From assembly GCF_019097595.1 (NCBI RefSeq), contig NC_080735.1, positions 13,685,917 through 13,749,916 of the forward strand: 64,000 bases of DNA, read 5' to 3'. The stretch comes from Hemibagrus wyckioides (Eukaryota; Chordata; Actinopteri; Siluriformes; Bagridae). Below are positions 36,636 through 48,200 of this stretch, one piece after another. How positions within the stretch are numbered: the stretch's first letter is position 1; the number at the start of each line of letters is the position of its first letter. Position numbers and translations under genes: made by a program. The notes beneath the pieces were generated by a model. The model made no database searches, was not told the DNA's origin, and saw nothing but the letters and a program-made list of their open reading frames with translations.

Positions 36636-38476
36636 GTATTTCTGACTTCATTTTAGGAATGTGGGATCATTTGTAGCTTTTTTTGTTTGTTAGAAACTGA
36701 ACAGTTTATTTATGTGACTGGTGACAACATTCACATTTGTACTCATCACATTATGGTGTGTTATGGAATTTTATCTTATTCTGGCATGAACCCAGGCTGA
36801 AGAATATATCCATTACTAGAACTAACTCTGCAAACATATTTCTGTCTCTGTTGTCAAGGTATGTTCATGTTGCATGTTCATTTGTAAAAGCTGCATATCT
36901 GTCATAAAAGTGACTCTTATAGCTGCACCTTAGCTGGACAATCTCTTTTCTCTCTTAAATTATGTCTTTAATAAATTCTTATTTTTAGGAATGATTAAAT
37001 TAAAATGTGATTTAATTCTGCTGTACAAAATGAACACAAGTCTCTATCAGTTACATAATGAATAAACCTCACATTTGCTAGTGTTTCTACTTTTTCCTTA
37101 CAATCCTCTTAGTTTCTTTACATGGAGCACTCTCTTATAGAGAAACACTTTTTTGTATAATTATACAACCAATAGGGTGTGTGTGTGTGTGTGTGGACTT
37201 GTACTTTGAGTTATTTAACACACAAAATGACCATTTGCTGCCCTCTGCTGGTCAAAATCTTGTAATCTGTTTCAACAGCACATACAGGCAATACAGTGAC
37301 CCCAGAATTATTGGCACTCTTTATAAAATGCTCAGAAGGAACCACTGGAGTCTTACAATCATCAGGAGCTCAAAGGAGAGAGAGAGCAGCTTCAGGTAGC
37401 TTGGTGTAGACATCAGTGAGGACATGTCATTGACTCTGCACACTTCTGCTACAATACAAAGTCAAGACAGCATCTTTACCCTCTACATAACCAACATGTC
37501 TAGGTCTAAGAGGCTTAGAAGGAGTTTCTTTCCCCAAACAATCAGTACTCATGACTCCCAGCTTCCCCACATTCATATCTAGCACAAGACAAGAAACCTG
37601 TTCTAATGCCTTCAAACATTTTCCTTCTTTATTCACTGAAATTTTCCATCAAAATAAGAAATATTATATTTGCAAGAGCTTACATTTTTTCACTCTATTA
37701 TGTATGTTTTGTTTTATATTATAATGAAATCTACTAAAATGTTTATTTGTGTTTTCATTTGTGCAGCATCACTGCATCACATGATTATTGCACCTGATCA
37801 TTTTTAGATCACTCTTATATTTATACTAAAATGTAAATGTACACCTGAACTGCAAATCCAAATCACACAAGTTTTTCAGAAACGATATCTAAAAAAGAAT
37901 TCCAGCACATGAAAAATGAAAATCAGGTTAGTAAAGGTTTCATCTGAGCTCATGTACTATAGGAAATCAGACATGGACAGTGAAGTGCAATCAAGAATTC
38001 AAACAGCTGTTTTAGGGTATATTCATATATACTTGCAAAACAGTGGCTATGTGATGCTGGTGGAGGAAAACGTTTCCTGACTCCAGCTGGCTCCTCCAAA
38101 GTGGCTCAGTAACAAAGATCTGGTGACTGTGCAGGACGTAGAAGATGTCCAACTTTACTTTCATGTTTGTTGACCCACTCATCACCAGTCTTGCTGTGTT
38201 TATTAGTGCATCATCATCCTGATACATGGCACCAGGCTTCAGGGTACAATATTTGAACCCCTTAGTGCATATGTTCCTCCAGAAATGTTCAGTGTTTTTT
38301 CGGCAGTATTGCACCCATTTTGCACAAGTAGTGGGCCTAGGAAATGCCATGATATTGCAGCTTAAGAAATCACTCTGGGCACACAACAGTCCGGGATGTA
38401 AGTGTCTTTAGGGCTTCTCCAATGCAGACATTTCCCCATTACCCTGGATTCCATGGCTTTCCATAAACCACATCTA
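36636..38476. other. Intergenic, with a LINE scrap and an unexplained ORF
   Basis: A (GT)n tract lies near 37170-37194. About 37385-37560 encodes LGVDISEDMSLTLHTSA-like sequence from a LINE reverse transcriptase tail, with an internal deletion. 38386-38012 on the minus strand is a 124-codon ORF with several Cys and Trp residues and no family I recognise. Confidence 0.45.
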
Positions 38477-38895
38477 TACACTGATCAGGTATAACATTAT
38501 GAGCACTGAGAGGTGAAGTGAGTAACACTGATGATCTCCTCATCATGGCACCTGTTAGTGGGGGGGATATATTAGGCAGCAAGTGAACATTTTGTCCTCA
38601 AAGTTGATGTGTTAGAAGCAGAAAAAATGGACAAGAGTAAAGATTTGAGCGAGTTTGATGAAGGGCCAAATTGTGATGTCTAGACCACTGGATCAGAACA
38701 TCTCCAAAACTGCAGCTCTTGTGGGGTGTTCCCGGTCTGCAGTGGTCAGTGTCTATCAAAAGTGGTCCAACAGTAGTGAACCAGTGACAGGGTCATTGGG
38801 CGGCCAAGGATCACTGATGCACGTGGGGAGTGAAGGCTGGCCCGTGTGATCCGATCCAACAGACGAGCTACAGTTGCTCAAATTGCTGAAGAAGT
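38477..38895 (+). mobile_element. Tc1-like (family A) element, 3' truncated
   Basis: The left terminal repeat and transposase N-terminal region are present ([20 protein letters not shown] readable). It is broken at about 38895 and has no right end. Confidence 0.85.
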
Positions 38896-38989
38896 ATTCA
38901 TATATAATGTATATACACATTAATGCTAAATGCTAATGCTAACTAAAAAGAAAAAAACGGTGTTCTGTTCGTGTTCTGCGAGTAAAGCA

Positions 38990-38997
38990 TGACGTCA
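38990..38997 (+). promoter_or_regulatory. Consensus CRE upstream of the Pim-like kinase
   Basis: TGACGTCA palindrome 130 bp before the start codon. It fits a CREB/ATF-binding promoter element. Function is inferred. Confidence 0.5.
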
Positions 38998-39126
38998 CGC
39001 TTACATACAAGCAGCGCTGTACTACATCTAAATCCTCATTAGCCCCAGAGAGAAGAACACACACTGTGGAAAACGCTCACTTTATCAACTTTTTCACGAA
39101 GATAACTTTTACAAAAACTGGAAGCT

Positions 39127-41693
39127 ATGGCTGGCTATTATCGGAAATACGGTAAGTTAATTCACTTTTTACTGACACTGTTGTAGAGTGGGGGAAAAAA
39201 TGAGATATTAATGTAAATATTCACGCTGGGGACTGGGGACAGGGGACATGTCCTCATCAACCTCCGAGAGCGTAGTACGTTTAAGAAAGTTTATATAATA
39301 GCTGTAGTGAGAAATATCAGGAGATACACATCCTGAATTTATGTATTTAAATATTTTCATAGCCCTCTAGTAATTTATCAGATTTTTTTCTTAAGCAGGC
39401 TTTCACACTGTTGAAAGAGAAGGCATGGAGAATATTGCTAAGAGAAAGCTGATGGCTGTTCCTAAAGTAAGACCTGAGGAGAAGGTGGTTAAAAGGGTGA
39501 GAATAGAGGTAGGAGAGAAGTACATAAAGACCAACAAGACTAAGCCCTGTCTAGAGGTAGGAGAGAAGTACATAAAGACCAACAAGACTAAGCCCTGTGT
39601 AGAGGTAGGAGAGAAGTACATAAAGACCAACAAGACTAAGCCCTGTGTAGAGGTAGGAGAGAAGTACATAAAGACCAACAAGACTAAGCCCTGTGTAGAG
39701 GTAGGAGAGAAGTACATAAAGACCAACAAGACTAAGCCCCATGTAGAGGCAGGAGAGAAGTACATAAAGACCAATGAGACTAAGCCCTGCGTAGAGGCAG
39801 GAGAGAAGTACATAAAGACCAACAAGACTAAGCCCCGTGTAGAGGCAGGAGAAATGTGCATAAAGACCAACAAGACTAAGCCCCATGTAGAGGCAGGAGA
39901 AATTTACATAAAGACCAACAAGACTAAGCCCCGTGTAGAGGCAGGAGAGAAGTACATAAAGGCCAACAAGACTAAGCCCCGTGTAGAGGCAGGAGAGAAG
40001 TACATAAAGGCCAACAAGACTAAGCCCCGTGTAGAGGCAGGAGAGAAGTACATAAAGGCCAACAAGACTAAGCCCCGTGTAGAGGCAGGAGAGAAGTACA
40101 TAAAGACCAATGAGCCCTGTGTCAGCAAGGAGAGTCCCTTGAAAGGGAAGCAGAGGAATGTTCCTCGAGACCCCAGGCCTGAAGTGACAGCGGAAAAGAA
40201 GAAGCAACCAGAGAGAGGTGTGAGACAGAAACGTCCCCTGTTTGAGATCAGACTTTTCACATTTCTGGACTCATAATAGCTGCAGTCATCGAGCTGGATC
40301 TCTGAAAATGACCGACACTCATTTGTTTGTTTCTTTTGTTCAACAGACACCTTTTTTGATCGCTACTCTATGGGAAAACTGCTAGGAAAAGGAGGAAATG
40401 GTTCAGTCTTTGCAGGTGTCCGGAGGTCTGATAAGAAAAAGGTGATTTTCAGCATGTATGCAGTTACGTGGCACTGCTAAACACAGTGCAAGACTTGTAG
40501 AGATATTCATTTTTTTCTCTGTTGCAGGTGGCCTTGAAGTTTGTACGCAAGAAAGTGAATGACAAGTACATCACAGTTGTAAGTGATCTTAAATTACTTT
40601 GTATGTGATTTTCCTGATACGAAGGGTGAAAGTGACAAAACTCGTTAATCACAGTTTTGTTCTTCAGAACGTCATTGGATGGTCATTACGACTTATTTAG
40701 TACACTTGCATTGTAATCATTATTTTGACTTCACATGCATTTGTCCAATCCAGTACTAACCATGTGCACTCTGTTTTTAGCCCGGTACCACACACAGACT
40801 CCCTGTTGAGATGGCGCTTATGGAACTTGTGTGCAAGCCGCCTCACTTCCCATTCGTGATCAAGCTGCTGGAGTGGTTCGAGACGTCCAAAGGCTTCATC
40901 ATTGTCTTGGAGAGGCCGGACCCCTGCGTTGATCTCTTCGAATTCGGCAGGCGTGTGAGCATGTCTGAGGATATGGCTAAAATCATCATGGAGCAAGTCA
41001 TTGAGGCTGCACGTCACTGCCGTGCCCGGGGTGTGTTCCACCGTGATATCAAGGAGGAAAATATTCTCATCAACCCGGACACCCTTAAAGTGTGGCTGAT
41101 TGATTTTGGCTGCGGCGATCTACATAAGGACACCACCTACAACGAATATTGTGGTACACACACCTCAGAAACGAGTAGATTTGAAGGGTAGTGGGGCATT
41201 TTCCTGATCTTACTGATGATACTCTGTCTCTGTCTCTCCTTCAGGCACTCCAAGTTACTACCCACCTGAATGGATCAGCAGTAGAAAGTGCAGGGCGGAA
41301 CCGGCCACTGTCTGGACTCTGGGTGTCCTCCTGTACAGCATGCTGTGTGGACAAAAGCCATTTCTCAGTCTGGGCGAAATTGTTTATGGCCAGCTGCTTT
41401 TCCCACCTCATCTGTCTAGATGTGAGAAAATACAGATGTTTTACATTCAAACCTGTACACAAAGTTGTGATAACATCCATTGCTAATTAAATGGAATAGA
41501 AAAAGAAAAAGAAAACGTCACTAGCTGAGAGAAAATCTAAATATGACCATAAGTTTCCAAAGGTACCACAGTTCAGTTTTAACCTGTTACATTATTTCAC
41601 ACAGCTGCCTGCAGTCTGATAAGCTGGTGTCTTCAGAAAGACCCGAAAAGACGGCCAACACTCGAGCAGATGTTCACCCACTGCTGGTTCTGA
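39127..41693 (+). CDS. Pim-like serine/threonine kinase with tandem-repeat N-terminal extension
   Basis: Likely active protein kinase of the fish-expanded Pim-related group. Seven exons: 39127-39151, 39399-40217, 40347-40441, 40528-40578, 40781-41153, 41245-41421, 41605-41693, in frame to 542 residues. The kinase domain (about residue 282 onward) has a Gly loop LLGKGGNGSVFAG, VALKFV lysine, the Pim-type hinge ERPDP, catalytic loop HRDIKEENIL, DFG (LIDFGCG), YCGTPSYYPPEW and a C-lobe ending QKDPKRRPTLEQMFTHCWF. The N-terminal about 280 residues, almost all in exon 2, contain 12 full and one partial copy of a lysine-rich 16-residue unit (EVGEKYIKTNKTKPCV type). The start codon in the short exon 1 is chosen because its splice to exon 2 keeps frame; an ATG at 39425 is an alternative. 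Mammalian PIM1 has no such extension. ATTAAA at 41857 may be the polyadenylation signal. Confidence 0.85.
39506..40122 (+). repeat. 48-bp coding minisatellite in the Pim-like kinase
   Basis: Twelve full 48-bp units and a partial one. The 5' five units carry GEV with mostly PC; the 3' units carry GEA with mostly PR, and the last three full units have KAN for KTN. This gradient suggests growth by local duplication. The unit length is a multiple of three, so copy changes keep the frame. Confidence 0.95.
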
Positions 41694-41862
41694 CTCTTTA
41701 CTCGGGTGCCCCTGGTGTCTAGGAGGAATGGAAAAACAAAAAGAAATTGATCTGCAAGACAACATCAAATGTCTTATTGTACATAAAATTTAACATTTAT
41801 TATATTGAATTTCAGTTACAAATCAAATGCAGTGTATTTTTAAAAAGTATTTTTTTATTAAA

Positions 41863-42189
41863 GCACTTTGGAAAACATTTGAAGGTTTTATGTGCTCTGT
41901 AATATTACCATGGATTTTACTCGTTTCTCCAAACACACAAGTCCAGATGAAACCTGAACTAAGGTGATTTTCAGATGGATGTGCTCTGGCTCTACAGTGA
42001 GATCTAAACAGGACAGGTTTTTGGATGTCAAAGACACTGATCTTAGCTATTAAAAAAAATAGTTTATAAAAGCACTATGTGTGATTTGTAATATTACCAT
42101 GCGGCGAGTTTGATCAGTTTCTTCAATTCTTCAAGTTTACCTTTTTGTTTAAATGTAAGAATGGCCTAAAAATTACAAACTGCACTTTA
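41863..42189. other. Intergenic, nothing recognised
   Basis: AT-rich 3' flank of the kinase gene. Confidence 0.4.
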
Positions 42190-42845
42190 AACTAACTGTG
42201 ATGGTACGTCCACTCAGCGCTTGACTACAACTTCCAAAAGACCCAGTGTAACATCCGGGCACCCCCGCCCTGTGCGGGGCTCGAACCCGGATCTCTATGG
42301 TAGCTGCGTGCGCCGGCACGCCATGGAGACAGACCCAGATGTAGGATTCAAATAAGCGATGCTTTATTAACATAAACACAAGACATGGGGAAGACTAACC
42401 TAACCACTAGACATGACGCTAATAAAACAAAACAAGGAACATAAAACAAGGACAGGTGCAATTTATAGGGCTAAACATTAAGGCTAATAGGGAACAGGTG
42501 AAACACTTGGAAGGAGGACAATAGGAAAGGCATGGCACAAAATACACACAATAAAGCAGGCTTCATAGAGCACCCTCTCCAGGCCTGGCAGGGAACTGTC
42601 CAGTGGTTCCTGACGCCCTGCACATCAGATGACCCCATCACCCTCACCTGTGTCCCATTTCCCCCTGATCAACATCCCTAATTCAGTTCTTGTTTCTGTC
42701 TACACCTTAGTCATTCTTTTGTTTAGTTTGTATTTAGCCATTTTCTCCATACTTCATAGTATGTTTGTTTTAGCTTTAGTTGTCTTTTTGCACAATAAAA
42801 GTCTGCGCCTGCACCCGTCTTCACTTATCCTGACAAAATAACCAT
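42190..42845. mobile_element. Unclassified retroelement-like repeat
   Basis: Has a tRNA-B-box-like GGGCTCGAACCCGG near 42276, a long non-coding middle, and ends with CAATAAAAGTCTGCGCCTGC and nearby CCTGACAAAATAACC. It resembles an LTR or SINE-like insertion. The class is not certain. Confidence 0.4.
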
Positions 42846-43630
42846 GTGACACAATACTACTGCACCATTGACAATTTTCATTCAGATTCACACAAATAAA
42901 CACTTCATTATGACGTAAAAATATACATACAGGATAAATGTGTAGATTTACAGTGCAGTTTACAGTGAAAAAAATGATACCAGGTGAAAATATAATATTT
43001 ATTATTATTATTGTGTTTCCAGTCTTGTTCTATTGGCAGAAACCTTTACGTCATTTATTTCCATTAACAGAAGCTAAATTTAGCCAATAGAACAGGACCA
43101 GTTCAAACTGTAGATGAGGCATTAAAGGTTTTACAAGACAGCATTAACTTAAAATATGTATCGTGACCAATGTTACACAGTCTTTTGTATTTTTGCCTGA
43201 GTAAACATAAAGCAAATATTTAAAGCTTCACTGGTCTCTGACAGTACGACTGTGTAAGAGTGTGGGAGACATTGCTCTGATTATTACATCATCCAATATT
43301 AATCCTATAAACATACAAATAAATAAAGCTAATAGGCAACAACAGACCTTACGTAAAAAAGGAAGATTATATTAACCGTTTCTTTCTAGCACTTGTTTAT
43401 CCTTAGTCTAATCAGCGAGCTCAGGTGAAGTTAGCCTATGTTATTGGACATATTTACAATAAAATCATTTTTTTCTTCTACTACTAATGAAACCATCAAA
43501 ATCCTTAACCATTGGTAACTTTTCAGAAGGGTTGGCTCATGAGAATTTGTGTCAATAAGCAGCTGTAAGACAGCAATCAGTCTGCGGTGAAGAAGTGCAT
43601 GCGTCAGTGCTATAGCTTTAGCTCTGGTAA
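42846..43630. other. tspan1 3' flank
   Basis: AT-rich; probably includes the tspan1 3' UTR. No other gene is seen. Confidence 0.4.
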
Positions 43631-43787
43631 TCATTTCCCAATTTTATTGTACAGGACCATGGACACCACCATTGCAGCAATCTGGAAAAGAAAAAAAACA
43701 CACACACAAAGGCAGAAAAGTTAGAATCAACAATCATCAAAATATTTGACACATTTTTATTATATACACCACCGTCTCGCCCATTTT

Positions 43788-43828
<41 letters not shown>

Positions 43829-45250
43829 GTCTCTCTCTCTCTCGAAAACCTTCCAGGATACTAAAGAGTTAGCTTCATAAATGCACCACAAAAACCAGGG
43901 AGCATTGATGCTCATTATATTCCCTTATTGAAAAATTTTCTGAAGCCTCACAGCTCTGAATGACGAACCCAAACTCTCAGCTAACTTCATCTACATATGC
44001 AAGTAGTATTATCGTGGTTGTTGCAGCTCTCAAATGTTACGTAGGTTGGATGTTTATCTACGTTCGATGTCCTATATGGCTTGTTTAAATCTAACAACTT
44101 AAGAGTTGAATGATTTTTCACCGTATCCACTAGCTAAACTGACAGTCATGCTTGAAGAACCATAACAGAAATCATTTTCATAACATATTGTGTAAAAACA
44201 AAAATGTTTCTAATCTTTGGTCCCAAGTGGATATATTTCTTGAGGATATTTTGGAGTTCCCAGTCCCTAAACCTTATTTCTATTTAATGATTATTCTTTC
44301 TTTTAGTATTTGCACTAATTTGGCTTCCGAAAATTTCCAGGTTTAACTGCTGCAAAAAGAAACAAACTCCGAAAAAGACAGACAAAGACAAAGGGCACAT
44401 ATAGAGAAGCTAGTATCGGAAAATGGGAAACAGGTAAGGGCAAAAGGTAGGAACAGAGTAATGGGATAGGTGGGGCAGAGAACACGTGGGGGAATATAAA
44501 AGCACGTGAACAAGGGCTTAGAAACAAGTCCCGCCAAATGGCCCACTAGTGGTCAAAAAGGGAAGCGTCCTGACATGTGTCTAGGAATATTTAATCAAAT
44601 CAAACTACCCAGTATCTTACTGTAATATCGCATTAGTAAATATGGTAAATCAATTACAATTATAATGTTAGGCAGTGAAATTGATCTTGTTAGTTAGCAG
44701 CTTAGCTGGCTGATAGGACTAATTCCGTTGCCCTGGTTTCGGAAAATTGTTTCGATGCTCTTACATAAGAGGGGAAGCTGGGATTTTATCAACAGGACAG
44801 ACCAACAGGCAACCAAACAGATGAAACAGAACACATACAGCTAGGAACTTCATGAACATGCACCCCTGCTTCCTCTATTTTACAACCACCAGGCCACCAA
44901 TAATGCACTTCAATGTGCAATGGGAAAATAAGTGGAACTTAGGCGACGCATTTTAAAGGTTATTAACAGGATTTCTTGGAAGCAGTTAGTAGTAGTTAGT
45001 GTTGATAAAGTGGGATTTTAGAGGTTAATCATAAAGGAGGCTGAGCGCTCCCAGTTAGAACGCATCATGATATGATTTTACTCTAAGGGGTAACATGAGG
45101 TTGTAGGGTGAATACCTCTAAAGCAGCAATGCTGAGGGCCACACCTCCAAGCAAAGAAGCGTTATCTTCTATCAGTTCGACCAGCGCTTTGAAACAACCA
45201 TCCACATCCTGTAAAAAAATGACAAGAGATGAGCTTGGTACATAAACCAT

Positions 45251-45294
<44 letters not shown>

Positions 45295-48200
45295 AGAGAG
45301 AGAGAGAGAGAGAGAGGACAACCCGAAGGAAAATCTTGATGCATGGGGAGAACATGGAGACTTTACACACACACACATGCACACGTCAGAGGCAGGAATC
45401 AAACCCTCAACCCCGGGGTCCTCCCTTATTTATAATCCATGTTCTGCCAAATATATAGTGGCTTGTGTATAGGCTCTTCTAGATCTCCTGATGATTTAAG
45501 CTGTAATTATACACCTGAAATTGTTTACTGGCATCAGACAGAGTTTTATACCTTTGACTGTTGTGCTGCAGCCAAATCACACTTTGGAGTATCTTCAGAG
45601 CAGCAAACCTCTGGGTAAAGTTTGTTGGACGTTACAAAAGGAGATCCTGTGAAGTCAGTGTAGTTGTTGTATCCACAGCATTTCAGCTAAAGAGACACAT
45701 AACATTAACTTCAGATAATACACAATTCTCAACGTTACTTGACAGAATAATGATCCATCATATATATATATATATACCTGTGTCATGGTGCTATTCAGGA
45801 CACTGCTAAAGTCTTTATTTTGTCCATACTCTTTCTGGATGGCTGCTACAAACTTCTCATTCAAATTGTCCAAAATGTCCGCCGCCTGTCAGACAGACAG
45901 ATATTGAGAATGCTTAATGTTCATAAATTACAGTGAGTAGAGAGCACTCTCCGTTAACTGTTTGGTGTTTGTAGAATTTCTTTGCTTTTTAATGTAGCAT
46001 TAGGAGTAAGGTTTGTCAAAATTTGGCAAGATTGGGTCTCTAATGGTTAAACAAACTAATAAGAATAATACATTTAGAAAGATTTTTTTTTATTCCTTCA
46101 GCCTGCCTACTTCAGCCCAAGACACTACAACCCAAGACACTAGAGCCCAAGACACTACAGCACAAGACACTACAACCCAAGACACTAGAGCCCAAGACAC
46201 TACAGCACAAGACACTACAACCCAAGACACTAGAGCCCAAAACACTACAGCCCAAGACACTACAGCACAAGACACTACAGTACAAGACACTACAGCACAA
46301 GACACTACAACCCAAGACACTACAGCCCAAGACACTACAACCCAAGACACTACAACCCAAGACACTACAACCCAAGACACTACAACCCAAGACACTACAG
46401 CACAAGACACTACAGCCCAAGACACTACAGCCCAAGACACTACAACCCAAGACACTACAACCCAAGACACTACAACCCAAGACACTACAACCCAAGACAC
46501 TACAGCACAAGACACTACAGCCCAAGACACTACAGCCCAAGACACTACAACCCAAGACACTACAACCCAAGACACTAGAGCCGAAGACACTACAACCCAA
46601 GACACTACAGCACAAGACACTACAACCCAAAACACTACAACCCAAGACACTAGAGCCGAAGACACTACAACCCAAGACACTACAGCACAAGACACTACAA
46701 CCCAAGACACTATAACCCAAGACACTAGAGCCCAAGACACTAGAGCCCAAGACACTACAGCCCAAGACACTACAGCACAAGACACTACAACCCAAGACAC
46801 TACAGCACAAGACACTACAGCCCAAGACACTACAGCCCAAGACACTACAACCCAAGACACTACAACCCAAGACACTAGAGCCGAAGACACTACAACCCAA
46901 GACACTACAGCACAAGACACTACAACCCAAAACACTACAACCCAAGACACTAGAGCCGAAGACACTACAACCCAAGACACTACAGCACAAGACACTACAG
47001 CCCAAGACACTATAACCCAAGACACTAGAGCCCAAGACACTAGAGCCCAAGACACTACAGCCCAAGACACTACAGCACAAGACACTACAGCACAAGACAC
47101 TACAACCCAAGACACTACAGCCCAAGACACTACAACCCAAGACACTACAGCCCAAGACACTACAACCCAAGACACTAGAGCCCAAGACACTACAGCCCAA
47201 GACACTAGAGCCCAAGACACTACAGCCCAAGACACTAGAGCCCAAGACACTACAACCCAAGACACTACAGCCCAAGACACTACAACCCAAGACACTAGAG
47301 CCCAAGACACTACAGCACAAGACACTACAACCCAAGACACTACAACCCAAGACACTACAGCCCAAGACACTACAACCCAAGACACTACAACCCAAGACAC
47401 TACAGCCCAAGACACTACAACCCAAGATACTACAGCAGGTCAACCTGAGTTAGTATAAAGTTATCATTAGCAAGGACTGTCATGACTGTCATCACTTTTG
47501 TAAAACCTGTGCCAAATCATTCAGATCAAATGATCCGCTACAAACAGCGGATCCTGCGATTGCGCTGGACAAACGCTAGGATAAAAATATATATATTGAG
47601 AGATTGTGTCATGGACTAAAACCAGGAGCAATGTGACTTATTCTGCTTCAAGCTTTATCTCTTTCTTCTGCAATTTTTTCCTTGTTTACTGAATTTCATA
47701 TTCCTATTGTTTTTAACACACAGAGTGTTTTTTTTTTTTTTTTTTTATTCACAGAAGAATTATCTGGCTGTGCTGGGAGCTTGCCGAATTCAGCCTGAGA
47801 TGTGGATGGAATGAAGGAGTCATAAAATAGACAACACGAAGGCTATCTAAACACAAACAAGCTTTAAAGTCAATTTTCCAAATACGTTTTTTCAGCTAGA
47901 ATTATTTTTCCAGGTTATTTGTTCAAGTAAGAAATTAGAAATTGCACTTTTAAACTTACCAAGGGCTTAAACACCAGAACTACAATGGCCCCAGCAACCT
48001 CAGCAATGAAGATGAGAAGCACGATGATGAAGAACTGAAAATGGAGTATGTAAATTAGTGAAATTATTACAAGCCTTGTTAGCCGTTGCTATCTTTGAAA
48101 ATTTTAGTAAAGAGAAATTGATTGAGAGATTTTAAACTTATAAACGTACAACAGAGAAAAATACTAATACTAACACCAGAATAAAAGGAGGATCGCTAAA

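Noticed and set aside
39551..40207. 218-codon minus ORF opposite the kinase repeat
   Set aside because: Antisense of the 48-bp coding repeat; the plus frame joins cleanly to a kinase domain.
46013..47458. 481-codon plus ORF of QDTTT repeats and two minus ORFs over 440 codons
   Set aside because: All three come from a 15-bp array with no stop in the unit, lying inside a tspan1 intron. No splice-supported or family evidence for a protein.
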